This document shows positions 47,123 through 55,395 of a stretch of 64,000 nt of DNA, piece by piece. Positions within the stretch are counted from its first letter, which is position 1, and the number at the start of each line of letters is the position of its first letter. Location of the stretch: positions 372,001-436,000 of the forward strand of contig CAXSBC010000002.1 in assembly GCA_964236105.1 (NCBI GenBank). Reading direction: 5' to 3'. Source of the DNA: Lichenicola sp964236105. GTDB lineage: Bacteria; Pseudomonadota; Alphaproteobacteria; Acetobacterales; Acetobacteraceae. The notes below the pieces were generated by a model. It searched no databases, was not told the DNA's origin, and saw nothing but the letters and a program-made list of their open reading frames with translations. A program made the translations under genes and the position numbers.

Positions 47123-47758
47123 ATGCCAAACGCGACCATTCATCTGCATCACGGCGACCTGCCGGACGGACTCGATCTCGGGAGCCTGGTCGCGGTCGAC
47201 ACCGAGACGATGGGGCTGAACCATCATCGCGACCGGCTCTGCCTGGTGCAACTCTGCGCCGGCGACGGCGTCGCCCACCTGGTGCAGATCGTGCCCGAGC
47301 GCCTGGGCGGCACCGGCTCGCACTGTCCCAACCTGAAGCGGCTGCTCGGCGATCCCGGCGTGGTCAAGCTGATGCATTTCGCCCGCTTCGACGTCGGCAT
47401 CCTGCAGCACGCGCTGGACATCACCGTGTCGCCGGTGAAGTGCACCAAGATCGCGGCCAGGCTGGTGCGCACCTTCACCGACCGGCACGGGCTGGCGCAG
47501 CTGCTGCGCGAGCTGCTCGGCATCGATCTGAGCAAGCAGCAGCAGACCTCGGACTGGGGCGCCTCCGAACTGACGGCCGAGCAGCTCGCCTACGCGGCCT
47601 CCGACGTGCTGCATCTGCATCCGCTCTGGGCGCGGCTGGAGGCGCTGCTGGTGCGCGAGGAGCGGCTGGCGCTGGCTGAGGCGTGCTTCGCCTTCCTGCC
47701 GGCCCGCGCCAGGCTCGACTTTCTGGGCTATGACGAACCGGACATCTTCGCGCACTGA
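47123..47758 (+). CDS. Ribonuclease D-like 3'-5' exonuclease (short form without HRDC)
   Basis: A 211-residue DEDDy exonuclease: ExoI VAVDTETMGL, ExoII HFARFDVGIL and ExoIII YAASDVLHLHPLW with the Tyr and Asp, so all metal ligands are present. It has only the catalytic domain; E. coli RNase D is ~375 residues with two HRDC domains. Short forms are common in alphaproteobacteria. A role in tRNA or small RNA 3' trimming fits its position directly behind tRNA-Leu, though that is weak evidence. The ATG at 47123 is chosen; a GTG at 47105 is in frame. Confidence 0.9.
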   Translation: MPNATIHLHHGDLPDGLDLGSLVAVDTETMGLNHHRDRLCLVQLCAGDGVAHLVQIVPERLGGTGSHCPNLKRLLGDPGVVKLMHFARFDVGILQHALDITVSPVKCTKIAARLVRTFTDRHGLAQLLRELLGIDLSKQQQTSDWGASELTAEQLAYAASDVLHLHPLWARLEALLVREERLALAEACFAFLPARARLDFLGYDEPDIFAH

Positions 47759-47932
47759 GCGTCCGGTTCGGTTGACGCCCCGCAGCCGGGTGCCCATACC
47801 ACCCGCCCGAGCCCACGGCCTGCGGCCTGCGGAGCTGAACGCCTTGAACATCACGATGCGGCCCGACCCGATACGGCGTGCCGATGATCTCGGAGCGGCA
47901 CGGCACGGCACGGACACGCGGGCGCATCGCAG

Positions 47933-48832
47933 ATGAACCGGCTGCCGAGCCTTCCGCCCGGCCGCCCCTCCGGCGAGCCGCCGCCGGCTCCGGCGCACGG
48001 CCAGCTTCGCGCAGGTCCGCTCCAGCCGCTGGCGGACTCCAGCCCGTCCGGGTCGCGCGACGCCGGCGGCGGCGCCCGGACGCTGCCGGCCGAGGAGCCG
48101 AGTGCCGCTGTCGCCCGCCGGCGGATGAGCATCGAGCAGGGCCGCAGCGGCTTCCGCCGCCTGCCGAACGCAGGCGAGATCGCGCGCCGGCGCCGGCTGC
48201 TGCGCTGGACCAAGTGGATCCTGCCGGCAGGCGCCCTGCTGCTGCTCGCATCCATCGCCGCCTGGCCGGAAATCCAGCGCTCGATGAATGCGGCGCGGCT
48301 CGGACTGAAGCAGGCGGCGCAGGTCAAGATCGACTCCGGACGCATGCTGAGCGCCCGCTACCGTGGCCTCGACGGGCACGACCGCCCCTACATGATCACC
48401 GCCGACGAGGCCGAGCAGGCGAGCGCCACGCAGGCCGGCAGCAGCGGCGGCGACCGCATCAACTTGACCAGGCCGATCGCGGACACGCTGGGCCAGGGTG
48501 GCAGCTGGGTCCGGATCAGCGCCCAGGATGGGGTCTACATGCAGCACAGCCAGCTTCTCGACGTCACCCGCGACGTGACGCTTTATCGGGACGACGGGAT
48601 CATGATGACCAGCCCGGCGGCGGACATCGACCTGAAGCGCGGCATCATCGCCTCGAACCAGTGGGTGCATGCGGAGGGTCCGTTCGGCGTGCTGGACGCG
48701 CAGGCCTATCTGCTGTCGCAGCGCGACGGGCTGGCGCAGTTCCGCGGCCCCGGCCGGCTGGTGCTGAACGACGACAAGATCGCCCGCCCCCCCGCGACCG
48801 CGCCGGCCGCGCAGGCGGGAGCGGCCCGGTGA
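47933..48832 (+). CDS. lptC: LPS export system protein LptC, with long N-terminal extension
   Basis: A 299-residue protein. One membrane helix (KWILPAGALLLLASIAAWPE, residues ~98-117) anchors it in the inner membrane; the periplasmic beta-jellyroll follows (YMITADEAEQAS, VRISAQDGVYMQHSQLLDVT, and IIASNQWVHAEGPFGVLDAQ). About 65 residues of Pro/Gly/Ser-rich sequence precede the conserved cytoplasmic part (RMSIEQGRSGFRRLPNAGEI); an alternative ATG at the start of that part (48125) is possible. LptC receives LPS from LptB2FG and passes it to LptA. It overlaps lptA (GTGA). Confidence 0.9.
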   Translation: MNRLPSLPPGRPSGEPPPAPAHGQLRAGPLQPLADSSPSGSRDAGGGARTLPAEEPSAAVARRRMSIEQGRSGFRRLPNAGEIARRRRLLRWTKWILPAGALLLLASIAAWPEIQRSMNAARLGLKQAAQVKIDSGRMLSARYRGLDGHDRPYMITADEAEQASATQAGSSGGDRINLTRPIADTLGQGGSWVRISAQDGVYMQHSQLLDVTRDVTLYRDDGIMMTSPAADIDLKRGIIASNQWVHAEGPFGVLDAQAYLLSQRDGLAQFRGPGRLVLNDDKIARPPATAPAAQAGAAR

Positions 48833-49917
48833 TCCGGCGCCGCCTCGCCCGGTTCCGGCACGGCGTCGGGCTCGGCGCCGGCGCGGCCGCGCTGGGCCTC
48901 GGCCTGCTTGCGGCGCCGCAGACGTCCCAGGCGCAGCAGATCGACCTGTCGCATGGCGGCCAGGTGACCGTCACGGCGCTCGGCGGCTTCGACTGGAACC
49001 AGAACGCGCAGACCGTCACCGCCTACACCAGCGCGCAGGCGGTGCGCGGCGGCGTGACGGTGACCGCAGACCGGCTGATCGCCTACTACCGCAAGAAGCC
49101 GGGCGCTCCGAAGACGGCGGCGCCGGCGCCCGCCGCGGCCACGGTCCTGGCGCCGGCCGCGAGCCCGCCCGGCAACGATCCGACTCCGGTCAATCCGACC
49201 GGGGCGCCAACGGCCGGCGACAACTCGATGCTGCCCGGCTCCGACACCTCGGCCAACGAGATCTACCGGCTCGAGGCGATCGGCCATGTGCACATCTTCA
49301 CCGCCACCCAGCAGGCCTTCGGCGATCACGGCATCTACGACATCGACCAGGCGGTGATGGTGCTCACCGGGCACGACCTGCATCTGATCACGCCGACCGA
49401 CCTGCTGCGGGCCCGCGACCAGATGGAGTATTTCTCGCAGACCCGCATCTCGATCGGACGCGGCGACGCCACGGTCACCACCAACGACGGCAGGCGCATA
49501 CGCGCCGACGTGCTGGTCGGCTACAGCGCCCCGCCCGCCCCGCAGGCCGGTCCGAAGCCCGTGGCGGCGGGCAGTCCGCCGACAGCGAGCGGCCAGGACC
49601 CGATCGGCAGCAGCGGCAAGCTGGAGAAGGTCAACGCGTTCGGCAACGTGATCGTGCGGACGCAGACCGAGACCGTGCGCGGCGACCGGGGCGTCTACGT
49701 GCCCGACACGGGCATTGCGCGCGTGGTCGGCAACGTCCACATCACCAGGGGCCAGAACCAGCTGAACGGAGCGGCGGCGATCATCAACATGCATACCGGG
49801 CTGGCGACCATGAGCGAGGACCCGGGCGCCCGGGTCCAGGGCCTGATCGTGCCGAACGAGACGCAGGGCGTCACCGGCAGCACTCCGGCCAAGACGCCGC
49901 CCAGGGCGCAGCCATGA
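48829..49917 (+). CDS. lptA: LPS transport periplasmic protein LptA, enlarged with low-complexity insertions
   Basis: About 362 residues, roughly twice E. coli LptA (185). The signal peptide ends near SQAQQ; OstA-like strands follow: GGQVTVTALGGFDWNQNAQT, AVRGGVTVTADRLIAYYRK, YRLEAIGHVHIFTATQQAFG and GDRGVYVPDTGIARVVGNVH, then LNGAAAIINMHTGLATM. Two Pro/Ala/Gly-rich insertions (residues ~85-135 and ~230-260) interrupt the fold. The GTG at 48829 overlaps the lptC stop and has GGGAG seven bases upstream. LptA bridges the periplasm for LPS export. Its stop overlaps lptB (ATGA). Confidence 0.92.
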   Translation: MIRRRLARFRHGVGLGAGAAALGLGLLAAPQTSQAQQIDLSHGGQVTVTALGGFDWNQNAQTVTAYTSAQAVRGGVTVTADRLIAYYRKKPGAPKTAAPAPAAATVLAPAASPPGNDPTPVNPTGAPTAGDNSMLPGSDTSANEIYRLEAIGHVHIFTATQQAFGDHGIYDIDQAVMVLTGHDLHLITPTDLLRARDQMEYFSQTRISIGRGDATVTTNDGRRIRADVLVGYSAPPAPQAGPKPVAAGSPPTASGQDPIGSSGKLEKVNAFGNVIVRTQTETVRGDRGVYVPDTGIARVVGNVHITRGQNQLNGAAAIINMHTGLATMSEDPGARVQGLIVPNETQGVTGSTPAKTPPRAQP

Positions 49918-50687
49918 ACGAGATCAAGCGGCGCGGCTTCGCACCCGGGACCGGAGCGCAGACGCTCGAAGGCCTGCACGCGCACGCGGTCGGCAAGACC
50001 TACAAGAAGCGCGAGGTGGTGCAGAACGTCTCGGTCAACGTGCGTCGCGGCGAGGCCGTCGGCCTGCTCGGGCCGAACGGTGCTGGCAAGACCACCACCT
50101 TCTACATGATCGTGGGGCTGGTGCAGCCAGACACCGGATCGATCAGCCTCGACGGCGCCGACATCACCCAGCTGCCCATGTACAGGCGGGCCCGGCTCGG
50201 CATCGGCTACCTGCCGCAGGAGGCGAGCATCTTCCGCGGCCTGAACGTCGAGCAGAACATCATGGCCGCCCTGGAGGTGGTCGAGCCGGATGCCGACCGC
50301 CGCGAGACGATGCTGGACGGGCTGCTGGCCGAGTTCGGCATCGGCCACCTGCGCCGCGCCCCGTCGCTGGCCTTGTCCGGCGGCGAGCGACGCCGGCTCG
50401 AGATCGCCAGGGCGCTTGCCAGCCAGCCGAACTACATCCTGCTCGACGAGCCGCTGGCCGGCATCGACCCGATCGCGGTGGGCGAGATACGCGACCTGGT
50501 GTCGCACCTGAAGCATCGGCAGATCGGCGTGCTGATCACCGATCATAACGTGCGCGAAACTCTCGAGATCATCGACCGCGCCTACATCATGCATGACGGC
50601 CAGGTGCTGATGGAGGGCGCGCCGCAGGAGGTGGTCGCCCACGAGGACGTGCGCCGCGTATATCTCGGGGAAAGATTTTCGTTGTAG
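49914..50687 (+). CDS. lptB: LPS export ABC transporter ATP-binding protein LptB
   Basis: A 257-residue ATPase with Walker A GLLGPNGAGKTTTF, Q-loop GYLPQEASIFRGLN, signature LSGGERRRLEIARAL, Walker B ILLDEPLAGIDPIAV and switch His ITDHNVRETLEI: the canonical LptB set, including the Q-E-x-S-I-F segment. A short extra N-terminus (~25 residues) precedes the domain. It energises LptFG to extract LPS from the inner membrane. It is coupled to lptA by overlap and followed by rpoN after nine bases, the order seen across proteobacteria. Confidence 0.97.
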   Translation: MNEIKRRGFAPGTGAQTLEGLHAHAVGKTYKKREVVQNVSVNVRRGEAVGLLGPNGAGKTTTFYMIVGLVQPDTGSISLDGADITQLPMYRRARLGIGYLPQEASIFRGLNVEQNIMAALEVVEPDADRRETMLDGLLAEFGIGHLRRAPSLALSGGERRRLEIARALASQPNYILLDEPLAGIDPIAVGEIRDLVSHLKHRQIGVLITDHNVRETLEIIDRAYIMHDGQVLMEGAPQEVVAHEDVRRVYLGERFSL

Positions 50688-50696
50688 CCTCCGGTC

Positions 50697-52220
50697 ATGG
50701 GGATCGGACCGCGGCTGGAGCTCAGGCAGACTCAGAACCTCGTCATGACGCCGCAGCTGCGTCAGGCGATCAAGCTGCTGCAGTTCTCCAACATCGAGGT
50801 CGCCGCCTTCATCGAGGAGGAGCTCGAGCGCAATCCCCTGCTCGAGCGCGACGAGCGCATCGACATCCCACCTGAACGGCCGGCCCTCGACCAGCGCGTC
50901 GACGAACGCGCCGGCGACCGCGGCGAGCCCCTCCCAGCCGACCGGCTGGTCGGCTGCGAGACCCTGCCGGACCGCAACCAGGCGCCGCTCGACACCGACG
51001 CCGTCGAGCCGTTCGACAACGGCCCCTATGATGGCGGCTTCGCCGACGGCGCCGCAGCACCCCAGGACTGGAGCACCGGCCGCGGCGCTGGCGGCGGCGC
51101 CGAGGCGTTCGACGGCGAGTCGCGCCTGGTGGCGCACGAGCGCACGCTGCGCGAGCATCTGGGCGAGCAGCTGCGGCTCAGCATCGATCGGCCGGTCGAG
51201 CGGCTGATCGGCGCGCACCTGATCGCGCTGCTGGACGGCGCCGGGCGGGTGCTGATCGACGATGCGACACTGGGCCGGGCACTCGGCGTCGAGGAGCGGG
51301 CGGTCGCGGCCGTGCGCGCCCGGATGATGCGCTTCGATCCGGTCGGCCTGTTCGCCTGCGACCTGCGCAGCTGTCTTGCGGCCCAGCTCGCCGAGCGCGA
51401 CCGGCTCGATCCGGCGATGGCGATCCTGCTCGACAACCTCGAGCTGCTCGGCAGGCGCGAGCTGAGGCGGCTGCAGGCGATCTGCGGCGTCGATGCCGAG
51501 GACCTCGCCGACATGATCGCCGAGATCAAGGCGCTCGATCCGAAGCCGGCCGCCCGGTTCGACGTCGCGCAGCCGCTGCCGATCGTGCCCGACGTGCTGA
51601 TGCGGGCAGCCCCGGGCGGCGACTGGCTGCTGGAGCTCAACCCCGACACGATGCCGCGGCTGCTGGTGTCGGAGGCGTTCCACGCCCGCGTGCTGCTGCG
51701 GGCGCCGCGCGAGGACCGCGCCTTCCTGTCCGAGCGGCTCGCCAACGCCAACTGGCTGGTGAAGTCGCTGCACCAGCGCGCGCAGACGATCCTGAAGGTG
51801 TCGAGCGAGGTGATGCGCCAGCAGGAGGCGTTCCTCAGGCGCGGCGCCGGCCACCTGCGTCCGCTGATCCTGCGCGACATCGCCGAGGCGGTGGAGATGC
51901 ACGAGAGCACCGTCAGCCGCGTCACCGCCAACAAGTACATCGCCACCCCGCGCGGCCTGTTCGAGCTGAAATACTTCTTCACCACCGCCATCGCCGGCAC
52001 CGGCGGCGGCGAGAGCCACAGCGCCGAGGCGGTGCGCCACCGCATCCGCGGCATGGTGGCCGCCGAGACCATGCAGACCGTGCTGTCCGATGACGCGATT
52101 GTGGCAGCGCTGCGACGCGAAGGCGTAGACATCGCCCGACGGACCGTGGCCAAATATCGAGACGCGCTGCGCATCCCGAGCTCAGTGCAGCGCAAGCGAG
52201 AGAAATCCTTGTCGGCCTGA
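50697..52220 (+). CDS. rpoN: RNA polymerase sigma-54 factor
   Basis: A 507-residue protein with region I (LELRQTQNLVMTPQLRQAIK ... LLQFSNIEVAAFIEEELERN), an acidic variable region II, the core-binding domain, the HTH (LRDIAEAVEMHESTVSRVTA then NKYIATPRGLFELKYFF) and the C-terminal RpoN box ARRTVAKYR near residue 487. It directs activator-dependent transcription, commonly of nitrogen, motility or other genes. The position behind lptB and before hpf is conserved in proteobacteria. gltDB in this window could be a target, but I see no -24/-12 site there. Confidence 0.97.
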   Translation: MGIGPRLELRQTQNLVMTPQLRQAIKLLQFSNIEVAAFIEEELERNPLLERDERIDIPPERPALDQRVDERAGDRGEPLPADRLVGCETLPDRNQAPLDTDAVEPFDNGPYDGGFADGAAAPQDWSTGRGAGGGAEAFDGESRLVAHERTLREHLGEQLRLSIDRPVERLIGAHLIALLDGAGRVLIDDATLGRALGVEERAVAAVRARMMRFDPVGLFACDLRSCLAAQLAERDRLDPAMAILLDNLELLGRRELRRLQAICGVDAEDLADMIAEIKALDPKPAARFDVAQPLPIVPDVLMRAAPGGDWLLELNPDTMPRLLVSEAFHARVLLRAPREDRAFLSERLANANWLVKSLHQRAQTILKVSSEVMRQQEAFLRRGAGHLRPLILRDIAEAVEMHESTVSRVTANKYIATPRGLFELKYFFTTAIAGTGGGESHSAEAVRHRIRGMVAAETMQTVLSDDAIVAALRREGVDIARRTVAKYRDALRIPSSVQRKREKSLSA

Positions 52221-52295
52221 CGGTCCGACTGTCCCCCGGCCGAGATCGGCGTGGCGGGCAACGGATCTCCCTCCTGCAACCGGAGCGGAACGCGC

Positions 52296-52889
52296 ATGCA
52301 GATCAGTGTCGCCGGCGAGCGGATGCATCTCTCGGACGTGTTCAGGACGCGGATCGCCACGCATCTCGACACCATCGCCGCGACCTACTTCGACGATGCG
52401 CTCGAAGGCAGCGTCACCTTCGGCCAGGCGCGCAGCTTCTTCACCTGCGACATCAACGTCTATGCCGGGCGCGGGCTGCTGGTGCACGGGGAGGGCGAGG
52501 CCGCCGACGCGCCCGCCGCCTTCGACGACGCGGCCGAGCACATCGCCAAGCGGCTCAGGCGCTACCGGCGCGAGATGAGCGGCCATGCGTGCGACCTGGT
52601 GCGTCGACGCAGCCCGGACGTCGGCCGCGAATATGTCCTGCGCCAGAACGACGACAGCGACCATCGCACGACGGATGGCGCCGCGCCGCCGGTCATCTAC
52701 GCGACGATCGTTGCGCAGCAGGACACCGAGATCGCCTTGCTGACCGTCGGCGAGGCGGTGATGCAGCTCGATCTCGCCGACCGCAGCGTGCTGATGTTCC
52801 GCAACCATGCCAGCGGCGGCATCAACGTGGTGTATCGCCGGCCGGACGGGCTCGTCGGCTGGCTCGACCCGGACGCGCCGCAGCGCTGA
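52296..52889 (+). CDS. hpf: Ribosome hibernation promoting factor, long form
   Basis: A 197-residue protein. The N-terminal domain (MQISVAGERMHLSDVFRTRI ... TFGQARSFFTCDINVYAGRG) binds the 30S decoding region; after a linker the C-terminal domain (PVIYATIVAQQDTEIALLTV, GEAVMQLDLADRSVLMFRNH and GGINVVYRRPDGLVGWLDP) drives 100S dimer formation. The long form is usual in alphaproteobacteria. The ATG at 52296, with GGAG upstream, is preferred to an in-frame start at 52251. The rpoN-hpf order is conserved. It protects idle ribosomes in stationary phase. Confidence 0.95.
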   Translation: MQISVAGERMHLSDVFRTRIATHLDTIAATYFDDALEGSVTFGQARSFFTCDINVYAGRGLLVHGEGEAADAPAAFDDAAEHIAKRLRRYRREMSGHACDLVRRRSPDVGREYVLRQNDDSDHRTTDGAAPPVIYATIVAQQDTEIALLTVGEAVMQLDLADRSVLMFRNHASGGINVVYRRPDGLVGWLDPDAPQR

Positions 52890-52903
52890 GGGCGCGGGCT
52901 GCG

Positions 52904-52917
52904 CCGGCTCCGGCCGG
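52904..52917. terminator. Possible bidirectional terminator between hpf and the DUF1150 gene
   Basis: CCGGC (52904-52908) pairs with GCCGG (52913-52917) around TCCG, a stable tetraloop, in the 28 bases between two convergent stops. A G-U pair extends it. Short, no U-tract. Confidence 0.33.
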
Positions 52918-53163
52918 TCAGTGCACCAGGGCCGGCACCATCTCGTGCTGGCGGATCGCGGCCAGCGCCACGTCGCGATCGCCGGTCAGCGCCATCGGCG
53001 TGCCGTCGGCGGCGTGGATCGCGAAGGCCTCGGCGCCGTCCACCACCACCGACTTGATGTAGGCGAGCTGGCTGACGCCGAGTGCCGCCAGCTCGGCCGA
53101 GGTCAGGTGGCGGATGTCGCGCATGGTGTCGACGATCTGCTTGGGCTGCACGGTGTAGGGCAT
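52918..53163 (-). CDS. DUF1150 family small protein
   Basis: An 81-residue protein with the DUF1150 pattern (MRDIRHLTSAELAALGVSQL, then AYIKSVVVDGAEAFAIHAAD and a hydrophilic end DRDVALAAIRQHEMVPALVH). The ATG at 53163 has GAGG ten bases upstream; the frame extends 14 codons further without homology. DUF1150 genes commonly lie downstream of small heat-shock protein genes in alphaproteobacteria, exactly as here (87 bases after hsp20 on the same strand), suggesting coexpression under stress. Function unknown. Confidence 0.88.
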   Translation of the reverse strand: MPYTVQPKQIVDTMRDIRHLTSAELAALGVSQLAYIKSVVVDGAEAFAIHAADGTPMALTGDRDVALAAIRQHEMVPALVH

Positions 53164-53250
53164 GGCTCGATATCCTCTGGCAGGGGCGACGTTCCGGACC
53201 GGCAACGCCGCCGCCTCCGCGACTGTGACGGGAAGGTGTTAAGGCCGGGC

Positions 53251-53739
53251 TTACTCGTCGGCCGGAACGCTCCGGACCACCCGGGCCTGCACGACCTCCG
53301 CCGAGCGCCCCGCCTCGCGAGCGCGATCGGGACCTTTCGAGATCTCGATCCGCTTGACCCGGACCTCCGGCTGCGGGCGGGCCAGATCGATATGCAGCAG
53401 CCCGCTATCCAGCCAGGCGCCGGTGATGTCGATGCCCTCGGCCAGGACGAAGGCGCGCTGGAACTGCCGGGCGGCGATGCCCCGGTGCAGGAACACCCGT
53501 CCCTGCGTGTCGTCGGTCTGCCTGCCGCGTATGACGAGCTGGTTGTCCTCCTGCGTGATCTGCAGGTCGTCCATCGAGAAACCGGCCACGGCGAGCGAGA
53601 TGCGCAGGCCCGACGGCCCGGTCTGCTCGATGTTGTAGGGGGGATAGCCGTCCGAAGACGTCTTGGCGGCGCGCTCGAGCATCTGCTCGAGGTGATCGAA
53701 GCCGAGGAACATCGGCGAGGCGAATAGTCGTCCGGACAT
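53251..53739 (-). CDS. Hsp20 family small heat-shock protein
   Basis: A 162-residue alpha-crystallin protein (IbpA-like): YPPYNIEQTGPSGLRISLAV, AGFSMDDLQITQEDNQLVIR, GRVFLHRGIAARQFQRAFVL and WLDSGLLHIDLARPQPE follow the family's strand order, with the typical RGIAxRxF element. It holds unfolding proteins. The ATG at 53739 follows AAGGAGGAGG about ten bases upstream. The N-terminal sequence MSGRLFASPMFLGFDHLEQM is typical of the class. It is divergent from def and cotranscribed with DUF1150. Confidence 0.95.
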   Translation of the reverse strand: MSGRLFASPMFLGFDHLEQMLERAAKTSSDGYPPYNIEQTGPSGLRISLAVAGFSMDDLQITQEDNQLVIRGRQTDDTQGRVFLHRGIAARQFQRAFVLAEGIDITGAWLDSGLLHIDLARPQPEVRVKRIEISKGPDRAREAGRSAEVVQARVVRSVPADE

Positions 53740-53898
53740 GCGGGGAGCCTCCTCCTTGGAGCGAGACGAACGTCGCGGGACCCGAAGCGCCCCGACCGGT
53801 CGGATATGGCGACCGGCGGCCGGATCTGCAAGCAGTGCCGGGCTGATCCCGCCGACGCGACCCTGGCGCAGCGCAGGCGCGCTCGCTACATCGCGCGC
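53740..53898 (-). promoter_or_regulatory. Hsp20 leader: possible heat-shock promoter, 12-bp palindrome and masked ribosome binding site
   Basis: On the minus strand CTTGCA (complement of 53827-53832) is 17 bases before CCATAT (complement of 53804-53809), loosely like a sigma-32 promoter. Just downstream is the perfect palindrome CCGACCGGTCGG (53792-53803). The strong Shine-Dalgarno AAGGAGGAGG is flanked by CTCC on both sides, so it could fold back in an RNA-thermometer manner. All three are sequence observations; their function is inference. Confidence 0.4.
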
Positions 53899-54471
53899 AT
53901 GAGCGAGCCCCTGCCTGCCCCCGCCGACACGCCCGCAGCCCTGGGGGAGCCGATCGCGATCCTGATCGCGCCGCACCCGCTGCTGCGTCGCAAGACCAGG
54001 CTCGTGCGCCCGGACGACGCGGCGATGCTGCGCGACCTGCTGCCGCGCCTGTACGAGACGATGTATCGCGCACCCGGGATCGGGCTGGCGGCGCCGCAGG
54101 TGGCGATCGACCTGCGCGTCGCCGTCATCGACCTGATGCAGGACGACGTCCGCGCCCCCATCACGCTGATCAACCCGGAGATCGTCCGCAGCAGCGAGCA
54201 GCTCGCGGCGCGCGAGGAGGGCTGCCTGTCCCTGCCCGGCCAGTATGCCGAGGTGGTGCGGTCCGAGGCGGTGCGCGTGCGGTTCCAGGACCTGGACGGC
54301 AGGCGGCACGAGCTCGACGCGGACGGCCTGCTCGCCACCTGCCTGCAGCACGAGATCGACCACCTGGACGGGGTGCTGTTCGTCGACCACCTGTCGAGCC
54401 TCAAGCGCAACATGATCCTGCGCCGTCTTGCCAAGGAGCAGAAAGCCAGGCCGGGCCAGGCCGGAGACTGA
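53899..54471 (+). CDS. def: Peptide deformylase
   Basis: A 190-residue enzyme with the three deformylase motifs: GIGLAAPQ (residues 60-67), EGCLS (107-111, metal ligand Cys109) and QHEIDHLDG (His151 and His155 ligands, Glu152 catalytic). It removes the formyl group from nascent chains. The ATG at 53899 begins after a low-complexity open stretch. It is the first of def-fmt-truA; fmt follows two bases after the stop, so deformylase and formyltransferase are made together. Confidence 0.97.
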   Translation: MSEPLPAPADTPAALGEPIAILIAPHPLLRRKTRLVRPDDAAMLRDLLPRLYETMYRAPGIGLAAPQVAIDLRVAVIDLMQDDVRAPITLINPEIVRSSEQLAAREEGCLSLPGQYAEVVRSEAVRVRFQDLDGRRHELDADGLLATCLQHEIDHLDGVLFVDHLSSLKRNMILRRLAKEQKARPGQAGD

Positions 54472-54473
54472 GG

Positions 54474-55388
54474 ATGCGGCTCGCCTTCATGGGCACGCCG
54501 GATTTCGCGGTGCCGGCGCTGGAGGCGCTGCAGGCGGCCGGCCACGAGATCGTCGCGGTCTACAGCCAGCCGCCCAAGCCCGCCGGCCGGGGCCAGGGGT
54601 TGCGCGCGGCACCGGTGCAGCAGGCGGCCGAACGGCTGGGACTGCCGGTGCGCACGCCCGCACGGCTGAAGCGCGACGCGGCCGAGCACGCGGCGTTCGC
54701 GGCCCTGCGGCTGGACGTGGCGGTGGTGGCGGCCTACGGCCTGATCCTGCCGGCTGCGATGCTGCAGGCGCCGAACCGCGGCTGCCTCAACATCCATGCC
54801 AGCCTGCTGCCGCGCTGGCGCGGTGCGGCACCCTACCAGGCGGCGATCCTGGCCGGCGACGCCGAGAGCGGCATCACCATCATGCAGATGGAGGAAGGCC
54901 TCGATACCGGGCCGATGCTCGCCCGCGTTCCGGTGCGGATCGGCGCGGACACGAATGCCGCGACCCTGCACGACGCGCTGGCGGCGCTGGGTGCCAGGAT
55001 GATCGTCGAGACCCTGGCGGCTGCCCCGCCGGCCGTGCCGCAGGACGATGCCGACGCCTGCTACGCGCCGCGTCTGACGCGCGAGGACGGGCGCCTGGAC
55101 TGGCGCGCCGATGCCGCGGCACTCGACCGCCGGGTGCGGGCCATGACCCCGTGGCCCGGCGCCTTCACCCTGCTCGACGGCACGGTGCTGAAGATCGCGG
55201 CCGCGACCCCGCTGGCAGGCCATGCCCATGCCGCCCCGCCCGGTACCGTGCTGGACGACGGGCTGGTGGTGGCGTGCGGCAGCGGCGCCCTCAGGATCGA
55301 CCGGCTGCAATGGCCCGGCCGCAGCATGCTGTTGACCGACGCGTTCCTGCGCGGTCGCCCGGTCGTCGCCGGGACGATGCTGGGGTGA
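54474..55388 (+). CDS. fmt: Methionyl-tRNA formyltransferase
   Basis: A 304-residue enzyme: MRLAFMGTPDFAVPALEALQ at the N-terminus, catalytic segment CLNIHASLLPRWRGAAPYQA (Asn, His) and GITIMQMEEGLDTGPMLARV with the active Asp. The C-terminal OB domain (MTPWPGAFTLLDGTVLKIAA) binds the initiator tRNA. It formylates Met-tRNAfMet with 10-formyl-THF. Two bases separate it from def, and truA starts seven bases later. Confidence 0.97.
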   Translation: MRLAFMGTPDFAVPALEALQAAGHEIVAVYSQPPKPAGRGQGLRAAPVQQAAERLGLPVRTPARLKRDAAEHAAFAALRLDVAVVAAYGLILPAAMLQAPNRGCLNIHASLLPRWRGAAPYQAAILAGDAESGITIMQMEEGLDTGPMLARVPVRIGADTNAATLHDALAALGARMIVETLAAAPPAVPQDDADACYAPRLTREDGRLDWRADAAALDRRVRAMTPWPGAFTLLDGTVLKIAAATPLAGHAHAAPPGTVLDDGLVVACGSGALRIDRLQWPGRSMLLTDAFLRGRPVVAGTMLG

Positions 55389-55395
55389 GCCGCCG

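Noticed and set aside
47895..47925. GGCAC triplicate before lptC
   Set aside because: Three short units, likely chance slippage; too small to call a repeat element.
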